A stretch of DNA of 64,000 nt from an uncultured Phascolarctobacterium sp. (GCA_900545025.1 UQXH01000002.1:70088-134087); one strand, 5' to 3'. Positions 1 to 9,594 are shown, numbered from the stretch's first letter. Translations and numbers: made by a program. The notes: generated by a model from the sequence alone, not told the origin.

Positions 1-281
1 GCAAGCAGTTCTATCACTTCCCGCAGCCTTGCTTTATCAGCTTCACTGCGGGCTAAAAGGCCAAGTTTTTTTTCATTGCGCTCCAAAATCAGCTCCACAC
101 GCTTCAGCAAATCATGAATCGCCTGCCGTGATACGCCAGTTTCTTCCGCAATCTCTGTCAGTGACAGGTCATCATAAAAATACAGTTTTAAACATTGCTG
201 CTGTTTTTCTGTCAAAAGGCCGCCATATATATCAAACAGCCTTCCCAGCCTCATTCTCTGTTCAAAATCGTGTTCTGACAA
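1..281 (-). CDS. ylxM: YlxM/UPF0122 family helix-turn-helix protein, partial (C-terminus beyond window)
   Basis: The reverse strand encodes about 93 residues beginning LSEHDFEQRMRLGRLFDIYG, then an HTH segment with DDLSLTEIAEETGVSRQAIHD, typical of YlxM (UPF0122), a sigma-70 region 4-like DNA-binding protein encoded beside ffh and ftsY. The frame is open to the window edge, so the C-terminal part is missing. The start is taken as TTG at 281 because AAAGGA lies about 10 bases upstream and the family begins a few residues before the RMRLG segment; an ATG at 254 would cut the conserved N-terminus. It lies downstream of ftsY on the same strand, and ffh is expected next to the left. Its role in regulating SRP genes is inferred from context in the literature. 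Confidence 0.85.
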   Translation of the reverse strand, partial: MSEHDFEQRMRLGRLFDIYGGLLTEKQQQCLKLYFYDDLSLTEIAEETGVSRQAIHDLLKRVELILERNEKKLGLLARSEADKARLREVIELL

Positions 282-353
282 TTTCCTGTTTCCTTTACTC
301 AAAATATCTGACTATGTAATTATACTGTATCGCCAAATATATGTCAAGTATTT

Positions 354-1271
354 TTACTTGTCACTGTCAAATAAAGCTTCCACAAATTTATCAGGCTCAA
401 AAGGACGGAAATCCATAATACCTTCGCCAACACCAATCCATTTTACCGGCAATCCCAGCTCTTCTTTAATTGCTACGACAACGCCGCCTTTGGCGGTACC
501 ATCAAGCTTAGTCAGCACTACGCCTGTAACATTGGCAGTTTCCATAAATACTTTTGCCTGGCTGATTGCATTTTGCCCAGTAGTCGCATCAAGCACCAGA
601 AAAGTTTCATGTGGAGCTTCCGGAATCTCTCTTTTGATGATGCGATGAATTTTCTCCAGCTCATTCATTAAATTGGTCTTGTTATGCAGGCGGCCTGCAG
701 TATCAATGAAAAGTATATCTGCCTTACGTGCCACGGCAGCCTTAACTGCGTCAAAAACTACTGCAGCCGGATCAGCGCCTTCAGCGTGACGGATTACATC
801 ACAGCCGGCACGCTCGCCCCAAATCTGCAGCTGTTCAGAAGCCGCTGCTCTGAAAGTATCGCCTGCAGCCAGTACAACCTTGTAATTAAACAAGGTAAAA
901 TAGTTAGCCAATTTACCAATCGTAGTAGTCTTGCCGACGCCGTTAACGCCTACCACAAGGATAACTGTAGGCTTGGCGCCAATACGTGTCCGCTGACCGG
1001 AATCCTGCAGCATCTCCGTAAGATATTTTTTCAGGAAAGGAATAACGTCCTGCGTACCATTGATTTCTTTTTTCTTTGCTGCCTGGCGCACAGCTTCAAT
1101 AAGCTTTTCCGTAGTCTTGACACCTACGTCGGCTGTTAAAAGAATCATTTCCAGCTCTTCCAAAAAATCTTCATCAATAGAAACAGATAAGCCAACCAGC
1201 TCTTCTATTCTGTCCGTAAAATTACGGCGTGTCTTGCTAAGGCCTTCTTTCAATCGCTCAAAAAATCCCAT
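354..1271 (-). CDS. ftsY: Signal recognition particle receptor FtsY
   Basis: A 305-residue SRP GTPase of the NG type. The N-domain helical bundle occupies roughly residues 1-85 and the G domain the rest. Visible motifs are the P-loop GVNGVGKTT (about 108-116), DTFRAAA, DTAGRL, TKLDGTAKGG and a closing GVGE...DF/PF segment. It lacks the long acidic N-terminal A domain of E. coli FtsY, which is normal for Firmicutes. It docks ribosome-SRP complexes at the membrane for co-translational insertion. The ATG at 1271 follows AAAGGAG by 9 bases; smc ends 6 bases upstream, so the two genes are probably co-transcribed. Confidence 0.98.
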   Translation of the reverse strand: MGFFERLKEGLSKTRRNFTDRIEELVGLSVSIDEDFLEELEMILLTADVGVKTTEKLIEAVRQAAKKKEINGTQDVIPFLKKYLTEMLQDSGQRTRIGAKPTVILVVGVNGVGKTTTIGKLANYFTLFNYKVVLAAGDTFRAAASEQLQIWGERAGCDVIRHAEGADPAAVVFDAVKAAVARKADILFIDTAGRLHNKTNLMNELEKIHRIIKREIPEAPHETFLVLDATTGQNAISQAKVFMETANVTGVVLTKLDGTAKGGVVVAIKEELGLPVKWIGVGEGIMDFRPFEPDKFVEALFDSDK

Positions 1272-1277
1272 AAACTC

Positions 1278-4200
1278 CTACTCCTTTTCATTTATCTTAA
1301 CAGAAAGCAATTTTGATACACCGGATTCTTCCATAGTAACACCATACATAATGTCGGCACATTCCATTGTCCCTTTACGATGCGTAATGATAATAAACTG
1401 TGTTTTCTGCGAAAAATCCCTTAAAAACTTTGAAAATCTGACAATATTGGCATCATCAAGCGCCGCATCTATTTCATCCAAAATGCAAAACGGTGCCGGA
1501 CGATAACTAAGCAAAGCAAAAAGCAGCGCGATGACAGTCAGCGCTCTTTCCCCGCCGGATAACAGATACAAGCTCTGCAACCTTTTACCGGGCGGCTGAA
1601 CTTCGATGTCAATCCCGGAATTCAGCAAATCATCGGGCTCAGAAAGCTTTAAAACGGCAGTGCCGCCGCCAAAAAGCCTTACATAGCATTCAGCAAAGAA
1701 TTTATTTATCTCTGCAAACGCCTCTTTAAACTTCCGCGTCATGCCAGAATTTATTTCACTGATAACTGCCTGCAGATTATCTCTGGCTGTCGCCAAATCA
1801 TCGTACTGACGGTTTAAAAATTCACTGCGCTCCTTGACTGCCTGATACTCCTCGATAGCGGCAGGATTAACAGGTCCTAATGCTGCAATAGCCGTTACCA
1901 GCCTGCTTTCCCGCTTTTTCAGCTCTGCATTGTCAAGTTCCAGCAGGTCTTCTTTTCTTGCAGCAGCTTCATCAAGGCCATATTCTTCTGTCAGCTGCGC
2001 CAGAACATGCTCACGGTCATTATTATACCGTGCCATCTCTATATCCAGCTGCTTTAAAGCGCCCTCACTATTGCCGCATTGTCTGCGAATCGCAGCCGCC
2101 TGCTCATCTGCTTGCTGCTGCTGATTCTGCAGGCGCAGACGCTCCTCTCTGAACTCTTCCTTGCCGCTTTCAGTTTCCTGCAGCTGCTGCAAAAGTTCGG
2201 CACTGCGCTTATCGCATTCCTGCTTCTCAGACTCGCATTTTTCAATCAGCTGCTGCAATCGCTGCTGCTCCTGCTCATTACCTGTAATTTCTCTGCGCAG
2301 CTGCAGCGTATCACTGTCGAGGCCCTTCATTCTGTCGCTCATCAGCTGTACCTTAGCCGAAGATGTCTCTGCTAATAAACGGACATCATGCAGCTGGTTT
2401 TCTGCTGCATCTACCTTGCTTTTTTCTGCAGCCATTTTTTTCTGCATATCTTCCAACAGTTGTTTCGCTGCGCTATCCTGCTCTTCAAGTTCTTTGACTT
2501 TTGTGCGCAGCTCCTGTACTTTGCTGCGATTCGCCATATATTCTGCCGCAATGGCATTTCTATCATCAAGCAGCAGTAATAAGCGTTCTTCTGCATCACG
2601 CTTTTTCTGACTTAAATGCTGCAGCTGTAAATCAAGCTGCGAAGACATCAAGGCGTACTGCCGTAATTGCTCCCGTCCCTGCTGCAGTTTCGCAGACAAC
2701 TTCTGCTGCTGCTCCTCTGCTGCTTCCAGTTTCTCCTGCAGCTGAAGCATATTTCCCCGCCGCTCCGCAAGCAAAGCTTCAAGACGTTTAATATCACGGC
2801 CACGGCTTAAATAACCTTCCTTATGTCTGCGGCTGCCGCCTGACATACTGCCGCCAGCGTTGATAGTATCGCCATCTAATGTAACTACTCGTAACCGAAA
2901 GTTAGCCACCTTTGCCGCAGTCAGCGCAGCATCAATATTTTCCGCAACCAATACGCGTCCCAGCAAAAATCTGATAGCTTTGGCCGCCTGCTCCTGGCAG
3001 CTCACCAAATCTACAGCAAAACCACAAATACCTTTAAGGTTGCGCAGTCTTTCTTCCTCCTGCGTCAGCCTGCGCTCCTGAATATTATCTAAAGGCAGGA
3101 ATGTCGCTCTGCCGCCATTTTGCTGTTTCAGAAAGTTGATGGCTGCTTTAGCAGTATCCGCATCTAAAGTTACCAGGTTCTGCGCACTTTCTCCTAAAGC
3201 TGTTTCTATAGCAGTAACATATTTTTCGTCCGTCTGCAGCAATTCTGCTGCCACGCCGATAATATTTTCCCGCCATATTGCACTGCATTTCAGGATATTT
3301 TTTATACCATAACCAAAACCTTCATAAGAAGTCTGCATACGCTGCAGTGAATTAAGCCGTGCTTCTGTTTCTATAAGCTTCTTCTGGCAAAGCCCCTGCT
3401 GCTGCCTTATTGTCTGCAGCTCACACTTATATGCTTCCTCTTGCTGCCCATCGGCATCTAATTCAGCACTTAAACGTTTCTGTTCATGCCCGCTGCGGGC
3501 CTGTTTTTCCAGCAGTTGGCGATATTCCTCTTCCATGCTTCCAGTCGCTGCTTCGGCTTCAATAATACTTTCTTTCAGTGCTTCTCTGCGTTTTACGCGA
3601 CGTTCCTGCTCCTGCTCCAACATGCGTAAGGCGTTGCGTGCTTCCAACATGCTCTGCATATCGGCAAAAACATCTGCCTTTAAATCTTCTGACTGCTGAC
3701 TGATTTCATGGAGATTCTTTTCATACTGCTCCTTTTCGCGCTGCAGCTGCTGCAAGCTGTATTCAGCCTTAGCACGCTTCTTATCAACTGTATCGAACTC
3801 TGCCGCTAACGCAGCCATTTGCTTTTCCAGCTCATCAGCCTGCTGCTCCAGTCTGATATTCCTTGCACCAAGCTTTTCCGAACTCTGCCTGCTGTTGATA
3901 ATACGTTCATCAAGCACCGCTTTTTGTCCGCGTATTTTTTCCAGTGCAGTTTCTTTCTCTTTCATTTCATCCATCAGCTTGGCAAAACTTTCATTCAGCC
4001 TGTCAGTTTCTGCCTGCAGCTGCGCAGCCTGCGCCTCCTGCACGCTTAAAGCAGCCAGCCGCTGCGAAAGTTCCTGCTCCAAAAGCTGCTTTTTATCCTG
4101 CAGCTTTTGACACAAACCGGTTAGATCATCAAGCTTATGCACAAAATTAGTGAGACGACATTGTCTCTGCTCCGCATAGAGAGCATTATACTGCTGTGTT

Positions 4201-4832
4201 TTTTCTGCCGCTGCCCGCAGAGGCTCTACCTGCGCATCTACTTCAGCCTTAATATCGTTAATACGTGTAAGGTTTACTCCGGTTTCATCCAAACGTCGTA
4301 CAGCCTCTTTCTTACGCAGTCTGTACTTGGCAATACCGGCAGCCTCTTCAAACAGCGCCCTGCGTTCCTCCGGCCTGCTGTTAAGTACCTCGTCAATTCT
4401 GTTTTGACCAATAATCGACATAGAGCCTTTGCCTAAGCCTGTATCAGCCAATAAATCCAGAATATCTTTCAAACGACAATTTTTCTTATTGATGGCATAT
4501 TCACTGTCGCCGCTGCGAAACAAACGCCTTGTCAAGCTGACCTCGGAAAACTCCATGTCCAGCGCACGGTCGCTGTTATCAAATTCCAAGGTAACCTCCG
4601 CCACGCCTAAAGGCCTTCTCTTGCTGCTGCCGGAAAAAATTATATCCTCCATCTTACTGCCGCGCAGATATTTGGCGCTTTGCTCGCCTAATACCCAGCG
4701 TATAGCATCAGAAATATTACTTTTTCCCGAGCCATTTGGGCCCACTACGGCCGTGATTCCTTTATCAAAAGTTAATTCAGTTTTTTCGGCAAAGGATTTA
4801 AAGCCGTATGTGGCAAAAGACTTTAAGCGCAC
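1278..4832 (-). CDS. smc: Chromosome segregation protein SMC
   Basis: A full-length SMC ATPase of about 1184 residues. The N-terminal head has GPNGSGKSN (Walker A, about residue 30), the hinge lies around residues 510-680 flanked by very long Gln/Glu-rich coiled coils, and the C-terminal head has the ABC signature LLSGGERALT and Walker B CILDEIDAALDD. It condenses and resolves chromosomes with ScpAB. I place the start at GTG 4832, not the in-frame codons 3 and 6 nt upstream (ATG 4838 after GTG): AAGG lies 8 bases before this GTG but abuts the others, and the product (V)RLKSFATYGFKSFAEK then aligns exactly in length with B. subtilis SMC. It is followed immediately by ftsY. Confidence 0.97.
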   Translation of the reverse strand: MRLKSFATYGFKSFAEKTELTFDKGITAVVGPNGSGKSNISDAIRWVLGEQSAKYLRGSKMEDIIFSGSSKRRPLGVAEVTLEFDNSDRALDMEFSEVSLTRRLFRSGDSEYAINKKNCRLKDILDLLADTGLGKGSMSIIGQNRIDEVLNSRPEERRALFEEAAGIAKYRLRKKEAVRRLDETGVNLTRINDIKAEVDAQVEPLRAAAEKTQQYNALYAEQRQCRLTNFVHKLDDLTGLCQKLQDKKQLLEQELSQRLAALSVQEAQAAQLQAETDRLNESFAKLMDEMKEKETALEKIRGQKAVLDERIINSRQSSEKLGARNIRLEQQADELEKQMAALAAEFDTVDKKRAKAEYSLQQLQREKEQYEKNLHEISQQSEDLKADVFADMQSMLEARNALRMLEQEQERRVKRREALKESIIEAEAATGSMEEEYRQLLEKQARSGHEQKRLSAELDADGQQEEAYKCELQTIRQQQGLCQKKLIETEARLNSLQRMQTSYEGFGYGIKNILKCSAIWRENIIGVAAELLQTDEKYVTAIETALGESAQNLVTLDADTAKAAINFLKQQNGGRATFLPLDNIQERRLTQEEERLRNLKGICGFAVDLVSCQEQAAKAIRFLLGRVLVAENIDAALTAAKVANFRLRVVTLDGDTINAGGSMSGGSRRHKEGYLSRGRDIKRLEALLAERRGNMLQLQEKLEAAEEQQQKLSAKLQQGREQLRQYALMSSQLDLQLQHLSQKKRDAEERLLLLLDDRNAIAAEYMANRSKVQELRTKVKELEEQDSAAKQLLEDMQKKMAAEKSKVDAAENQLHDVRLLAETSSAKVQLMSDRMKGLDSDTLQLRREITGNEQEQQRLQQLIEKCESEKQECDKRSAELLQQLQETESGKEEFREERLRLQNQQQQADEQAAAIRRQCGNSEGALKQLDIEMARYNNDREHVLAQLTEEYGLDEAAARKEDLLELDNAELKKRESRLVTAIAALGPVNPAAIEEYQAVKERSEFLNRQYDDLATARDNLQAVISEINSGMTRKFKEAFAEINKFFAECYVRLFGGGTAVLKLSEPDDLLNSGIDIEVQPPGKRLQSLYLLSGGERALTVIALLFALLSYRPAPFCILDEIDAALDDANIVRFSKFLRDFSQKTQFIIITHRKGTMECADIMYGVTMEESGVSKLLSVKINEKE

Positions 4833-4918
4833 GGTCATCACCTTACTTCATAATTCTTTATCAAGATATTTTATCATATATTTTATACGGTATACAACCG
4901 CAAGATACTTTTATCGTG

Positions 4919-5407
4919 CTACAGCCAGCTTTTAAGAACTCGCCATTCTTCCTGCAGGTCTGTAAGATTCATCCGGGCATTTGCTGGGCTGGTTGAGTGC
5001 AGATAATATACCGGAACTTTGACGACAGTCCCAAAATATTTTTTAAACGCACTGCCTGCCTTGCCGCCGTTGCAAAAAACTGCTTTCAGCTGTGGATATT
5101 GCTGCAGCAAACCGAGAATATCATTAGGCTGTTCGTTGCGGATATCACTGTCAAGACTGCCGTCTCTTTCACACACTCCTAACACATCCCAAAGCGCAAG
5201 CCTATTTTGCTGCAATAAGGCCAGCTTAGCCTGATAATCCGTTGGCAGCTCAGCAGCAAACAAAGCAGCTAAAAGCTTCCAGAACCTGTTCTGCGGATGC
5301 GCATAATATTGCTGCATTTCTAAAGATTTTCTTCCCGGCATCGAACCAAGGATCAGCACTCTGCTTTCTGCCGACACAACCGGCGGAAAGCTTTTACAGA
5401 TACTCAT
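4919..5407 (-). CDS. DNA-deoxyinosine/uracil glycosylase (UDG superfamily, family 6-like)
   Basis: A 162-residue protein with the UDG fold signatures of the hypoxanthine-DNA glycosylase family: GSMPGRKSLEMQQYYAHP near residues 21-38 (motif A), followed by NRFWKLL, a central FCNGGKAG segment and the C-terminal HSTSPANA motif that supplies the leucine-loop equivalent. Family 6 enzymes excise deoxyinosine formed by adenine deamination, and sometimes uracil, starting base excision repair. It lies between the Elp3-like gene (27-base gap) and smc (86-base gap), all on the minus strand. The exact substrate cannot be told from sequence; the family call is firm. Confidence 0.88.
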   Translation of the reverse strand: MSICKSFPPVVSAESRVLILGSMPGRKSLEMQQYYAHPQNRFWKLLAALFAAELPTDYQAKLALLQQNRLALWDVLGVCERDGSLDSDIRNEQPNDILGLLQQYPQLKAVFCNGGKAGSAFKKYFGTVVKVPVYYLHSTSPANARMNLTDLQEEWRVLKSWL

Positions 5408-5434
5408 GTTTCACAACCTTTTTATTCCACTCAT

Positions 5435-6427
5435 TTATTCTGATCTGACAGTAATATTTTCCCCAGCAGTTTTTTCGACAATAATTTGCGCAGGAGCCAG
5501 CAGCTGCCGCCAATACTCAATATTGCTGTTTTTCATTCCTCGGAGCTTAGATTCCATTTTTGCAGGGCAACTAATTACTATACGTGCTGCTCCTTTTACA
5601 GCTAATAGTTTATCTGTCAAACGCTCACGCAGAAGAAAGCTCTGCACCAACTCACCCATAGAAGGATGAAAAGGCCCAGCCAGAATATTACCCGGCGCAC
5701 ATAACTCATCATCCGGCTGTAAACCAACCCTGATAACCTTGATACCATTAGTCGTAAGTTTGTCATAAACCCAGGAGCTTTGACGCACAGCTTCTTCCAG
5801 GCTTAGCGGCTGAAACTCTCCCTTTGCCCAGCTTTCAGCTAAAGGCGTTCCTTTAATAACCAAAAGCGGATAGATTCTGGCAATATCAGGCTGTAAATTT
5901 ATTACCTGCGCAACAGTATCCTGCAGACTGCTGAAATTTTGCAGCGGCATTCCAACCATCAACTGCAACCCCGTCTTAAAATCATAAGCACGCAGCTGCT
6001 GCATAGCCTGAACTACATCCGCTGCCGTATGCCCGCGCCCTGCTGCAGCTAAAACCCTGTCATCCAGCGACTGCACGCCAAGCTCAATTAAACGCACGCC
6101 ATGCTTCCGCAGCAGTTCTAATTTTTTATCATCAATATAATCCGGCCGCGTAGATAATCTGACACTGCCAATAACGCCGCGCTCCAAAAGTTCATCTGTT
6201 AAAAGCAGCAGTCTTTCCTGCAAATCACTGTCTAAAGCGGTAAACGACCCACCGTAAAAAGCCGCTTCATTATCCGTCGATGGGCGCAGCCATTGCAGCC
6301 AGCGGTCTATCTGCTCATGCGCACCGCTCTCGGCAGCATTCTTTTGTCCGCTGATAGTCTTCTGATTACAGAAAACACACTGATGCGGGCAGCCTGCATG
6401 AGGTATAAAAATAGGTAAAATAGCCAT
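5435..6427 (-). CDS. Elp3-like radical SAM protein (truncated, no acetyltransferase domain)
   Basis: A 330-residue radical SAM enzyme with the cluster motif CPHQCVFC at residues 13-20, then FYGGSFTAL and RLSTRPDYI, and LIELGVQSLDD in the barrel. These match the Elongator protein 3 radical SAM core found near rnc/smc in many Firmicutes. Eukaryotic and archaeal Elp3 carry a C-terminal GNAT domain that acetylates wobble uridine; here the protein ends at about 330 with no such domain, so the reaction is unknown. The first gene of the ylxM-side cluster in this window, preceded by a terminator-like hairpin, so it probably has its own promoter in 6430-6486. Confidence 0.85.
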   Translation of the reverse strand: MAILPIFIPHAGCPHQCVFCNQKTISGQKNAAESGAHEQIDRWLQWLRPSTDNEAAFYGGSFTALDSDLQERLLLLTDELLERGVIGSVRLSTRPDYIDDKKLELLRKHGVRLIELGVQSLDDRVLAAAGRGHTAADVVQAMQQLRAYDFKTGLQLMVGMPLQNFSSLQDTVAQVINLQPDIARIYPLLVIKGTPLAESWAKGEFQPLSLEEAVRQSSWVYDKLTTNGIKVIRVGLQPDDELCAPGNILAGPFHPSMGELVQSFLLRERLTDKLLAVKGAARIVISCPAKMESKLRGMKNSNIEYWRQLLAPAQIIVEKTAGENITVRSE

Positions 6428-6486
6428 TCTTATTTATCCTTTAAAATTTACAAACAAAATTTTCATGTAAGATTCATTGATAGCGT

Positions 6487-6516
6487 AAAGGCAGGTATGT
6501 ACGCATACCTGCCTTT
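6487..6516. terminator. Terminator-like hairpin between HAD gene and Elp3-like gene
   Basis: A perfect inverted repeat with 13-base arms (AAAGGCAGGTATG and its complement) around a TACG loop, just downstream of the minus-strand HAD gene. The following T-run is short on the minus strand (TTT), so it may be a weak terminator. Confidence 0.7.
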
Positions 6517-6522
6517 CAGTAA

Positions 6523-7338
6523 TTATTCTTCAACCTGTATCTGTTTTGTCAGGATACTTTCTATTACTAACGCCACGCCGTCGTCATTATTAGAAGCGGT
6601 GATTATCTTGGCATTATTTTTAACACTGTCCTTAGCATTGGCTACCGCCACACCGATACCGGCATTTTTTATCATCCCTATATCATTATTGGAATCACCG
6701 ATGCACATAATTTCTTCCGGTTTTATATCATAAGCTGCCGCTACAGCCTTTACGGCTTCCCATTTATTCACACCAGGCTCCATCAATTCCAGGAAGTTAT
6801 CCTTGGAACTTGTTACATCCAGTCTGCCGGCAAATTTTTCAGCAAATTCCTGCCACACCTGTTCAAACTCATCTCCTGCAGTCATAACAAGTATTTTGTA
6901 CGGTGCTTCGTCAGCCGTATAAATAGCTTCGCCAACCTCGGTTGTCGGTATGCCGGAAATCTTAGTATACATACGGGAAAAATCATTTTCCTCTTTAATC
7001 AGGATTTTATCACCGATATATACCTGCAGATAGCAGCCTTTTTCTTTGCAATATTTTAAAATATCACGCGCAGTTTCCAGCTTCATCTTATGTTCATAAA
7101 ACACCTTGCCGCTGCGGCTTTCCTTAACCAAAGCCCCATTATATGTTACCAGCGGCACATCAAGTCCAAGGTCAAGCGCATAAGGACGCGCAGAAACATA
7201 CATCCTCCCCGTAGCGATCAGAAAAATAATTCCTTCTGCAACAGCTCTTTTTATGGCAGCTGCATTACGTTCAGAAATTTTACAATCTCTATTTAATAAA
7301 GTGTCATCCATATCACTGGCAATCAATTTAATCTTCAT
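6523..7338 (-). CDS. Cof-type HAD-IIB family hydrolase
   Basis: A 271-residue HAD phosphatase. Motif I is ASDMDDTLLN (nucleophile Asp10), motif II includes ATGRM, the large C2-type cap lies between about residues 85 and 190, and motif IV is CIGDSNNDIGMI. This is the Cof/YkrA class, which dephosphorylates sugar phosphates, FMN or PLP in tested members; the substrate here is unknown. Its ATG overlaps the TGA of the upstream membrane protein (ATGA), so the two are translationally coupled. Confidence 0.93.
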   Translation of the reverse strand: MKIKLIASDMDDTLLNRDCKISERNAAAIKRAVAEGIIFLIATGRMYVSARPYALDLGLDVPLVTYNGALVKESRSGKVFYEHKMKLETARDILKYCKEKGCYLQVYIGDKILIKEENDFSRMYTKISGIPTTEVGEAIYTADEAPYKILVMTAGDEFEQVWQEFAEKFAGRLDVTSSKDNFLELMEPGVNKWEAVKAVAAAYDIKPEEIMCIGDSNNDIGMIKNAGIGVAVANAKDSVKNNAKIITASNNDDGVALVIESILTKQIQVEE

Positions 7339-7688
7339 CTTGTTTTTACCTCTTCATCTATTCTTTCCAAAACATTATCTATCAGTACTGCCAAAATTCC
7401 GTACAAAGCCAAAAATACGGTAAGTGCCAGTCGGTCTACAATAATATAACCCGGCAGCAGCGACCGCAGCAGTTCCACGCTTAAAAGTGTACCGGCAATT
7501 ACTGCGGCACGGCAGGTATAAGCAGGCAGCCTGCGAAACAACCTAATCATAATTGTAACCAAGGCAGACAATAAGATTGTCCCGGTCAGCAAGCCTCCCA
7601 GCGTCACTACCTCCAACCATTCTGTCTGATAAATTACAGCAAAAAAAATAACACTCAATGTAAGCCACTGAGTAAAAATATTATACAT
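7335..7688 (-). CDS. Small hydrophobic membrane protein, function unknown
   Basis: A 117-residue protein with four predicted membrane segments (about residues 8-25, 28-48, 60-80 and 84-106) and a charged C-terminal tail. I do not recognise a named family. The ATG at 7688 has GGTGA upstream. It is the first gene of a two-gene unit with the Cof-type phosphatase, whose start codon overlaps its stop, but no functional link can be drawn from that alone. Confidence 0.75.
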   Translation of the reverse strand: MYNIFTQWLTLSVIFFAVIYQTEWLEVVTLGGLLTGTILLSALVTIMIRLFRRLPAYTCRAAVIAGTLLSVELLRSLLPGYIIVDRLALTVFLALYGILAVLIDNVLERIDEEVKTR

Positions 7689-7787
7689 AAAATCACCGTT
7701 TTTATTATATCATACTAATTACTGTAAAGTACAATTTATATTTCTGCTTTTTACATAAAAAAAACTTTGCAGACAACAAAAATATGA

Positions 7788-7793
7788 TAGAAT
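7788..7793 (+). promoter_or_regulatory. Possible -10 element for yhdT-panF
   Basis: TAGAAT at 7788-7793 with TTGCAG at 7767-7772, spacer only 15 bases. An inverted ATTCTA at 7812-7817 lies downstream. A weak prediction in a 160-base AT-rich gap. Confidence 0.35.
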
Positions 7794-7847
7794 ATGGTGA
7801 CAACGACGCAAATTCTATTCTTTAGGTTATAGAAAGGGGTTTTCTCT

Positions 7848-8105
7848 ATGAAACGGAGTGATAAATTCCGTCAGGCTAATTATGAAGCCAAGGCAACTGT
7901 CTTGGCAACTATTGCCGTTATTATCTTTTGGTGGGCCGCCGGCTTTGGTCTTGCTGACTGCGATATTACTTTCTGGCATACTCCCCTTTGGGTTTGGGGC
8001 GGCTGTTTCGGCACCTGGATTTTTGCTATCTTAGTAACCTTATTCTTGACAAAAAAGGTCTTTGTTGATTTTGATTTAGACGACGAGGAGACAAAAAATG
8101 ACTAG
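7848..8105 (+). CDS. yhdT: YhdT family small membrane subunit of sodium/pantothenate symporter
   Basis: An 85-residue protein with two membrane segments (about residues 17-37 and 48-70) and an acidic tail (VDFDLDDEE). It matches YhdT, the small protein almost always encoded directly before panF. The ATG at 7848 follows AAAGGGG. Its TAG overlaps the panF start by 8 bases, indicating translational coupling. YhdT's exact part in transport is not established. Confidence 0.9.
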   Translation: MKRSDKFRQANYEAKATVLATIAVIIFWWAAGFGLADCDITFWHTPLWVWGGCFGTWIFAILVTLFLTKKVFVDFDLDDEETKND

Positions 8106-9594
8106 TATTTTTAATCTGCTTCCGGTAATGCTCTTCCTTATCTTCATGCTCGGCATCAGTATTTACATTCAAAAATCCTCCACAGCAGAAAGAAAAAAAG
8201 ATTTTGCCAAGGATTATTTCATCGGCGGCAGAACTTTGGGCGGTTTTGTTCTTGCTATGACTACTGCCGCAACCTACAGCAGCGTCAGCACTTTCGTAGG
8301 CGGTCCCGGTATGGCCTGGGTCATCGGCTATGGCTGGCTGTATATGGCTATTGTCCAAGTAGTAGTTATCTTCCTGGTATTAGGCGTATTCGGAAAAAAG
8401 ATTGCACTCATTTCCAGACGCATTGATGCCGTCACCGTTATCGACGTTATCCGCGCCCGCTATAACTCTGACCTGCTGGCAAATTTTTCCGCACTGGTTA
8501 TTGTTGCCTTCTTCTGCGCTACCATGGTAGCCCAATTTGTCGGTGCAGCAAAACTGTTTGAGGCTGTAACTGGTTTTTCCTATGTTACCGGTCTCAGCCT
8601 GTTCGGTCTGATTGTTGTCTTTTACACTACTATCGGCGGGTTTAAAGGCGTAGCTGTAACGGACTCTGTCTGCGCTATCGCTATGATTGCCGGACTATGC
8701 CTGCTGATGGGCTCGATGATGGAAGTGGGCGGCGGCTTTGAAAATATCATGACCTACATCAGCACTAATCATCCTGATATGCTGGAGCCGCTTTCGCGCG
8801 GCAAGATGCCCATATCTCTTTACATCAGCCAATGGCTGCTGGTTGGTATCTGTACTTTATCACTGCCGCAATCTGTTGTGCGCGGCATCAGTTATAAAAA
8901 TACTCAGGCACTGCACCGCGCTATGATTATCGGTACAATCGTTATTGGCGCCATGACGCTCGTAGCTACCTGGATTGGCGTACTCAGCAAAGGTATTCTT
9001 ACCGACTCTCTTGCCGCTTATGGTAATAGCGTAGATAATATTACCCCTCTCGCCATCGTCAAAAGCATGGGGCCCTTCTGGGCTGGCGTTACTATCATCG
9101 GCCCTATTGCCGCAACTATTTCTACTGTTTCCTCTCTACTTTTGGCATCTTCCTCTTCCATAATCAAAGATATCTATATGCACGAGCTCCATAAACGTGG
9201 CCTGGCACCTTTAAACAGCAAGATACGTACTTTCAGCCTGACAACAACTATCATCCTGGGTCTTGCCGTATACTTTATCGCTATCTCTCCACCCAGCGTT
9301 ATCTGGCAGATTAACATGTTCGCCTTTGGCGGCTTGGAAACAGCCTTTTTCTGGGTACTGATTTTCGGTCTTTTTTGGCCTAAGGCTAATAAAGTCGGAG
9401 CGCTGGGAGCTATGATTGGCGGCGTCATTATTTACTGCAGTACCATGGCTTTGAAAATTAAATTTTTCGACCTCCATCAGATTGTTTTAGGCATCTTTTT
9501 CTCCCTGCTGTTGTTCTTCATCGGTAATTATTTTGGACAGACAGCAGATCGTAAAACGCTGGAAATTTTCTTTCCGGAAAAATTTGAAAAATAA
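8098..9594 (+). CDS. panF: Sodium/pantothenate symporter PanF
   Basis: A 498-residue SSS-family (SLC5) carrier with about 13 membrane helices. The N-terminal family signature (KDYFIGGRTLGGFVLAMTTA) and TYSSVSTFVGGPG with the Na2-site serines are present. PanF imports pantothenate with Na+ for coenzyme A synthesis. The coupled upstream yhdT makes the substrate call stronger than homology alone would. A bidirectional terminator follows 3 bases after the stop. Confidence 0.93.
   Translation: MTSIFNLLPVMLFLIFMLGISIYIQKSSTAERKKDFAKDYFIGGRTLGGFVLAMTTAATYSSVSTFVGGPGMAWVIGYGWLYMAIVQVVVIFLVLGVFGKKIALISRRIDAVTVIDVIRARYNSDLLANFSALVIVAFFCATMVAQFVGAAKLFEAVTGFSYVTGLSLFGLIVVFYTTIGGFKGVAVTDSVCAIAMIAGLCLLMGSMMEVGGGFENIMTYISTNHPDMLEPLSRGKMPISLYISQWLLVGICTLSLPQSVVRGISYKNTQALHRAMIIGTIVIGAMTLVATWIGVLSKGILTDSLAAYGNSVDNITPLAIVKSMGPFWAGVTIIGPIAATISTVSSLLLASSSSIIKDIYMHELHKRGLAPLNSKIRTFSLTTTIILGLAVYFIAISPPSVIWQINMFAFGGLETAFFWVLIFGLFWPKANKVGALGAMIGGVIIYCSTMALKIKFFDLHQIVLGIFFSLLLFFIGNYFGQTADRKTLEIFFPEKFEK

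Noticed and set aside
1930..4150. Gln/Leu-rich repetitive sequence within smc as a repeat or CRISPR array
   Set aside because: The repeated CTGCTG-like triplets reflect the coiled-coil Gln/Leu/Ala codons of SMC; there are no spaced identical direct repeats.
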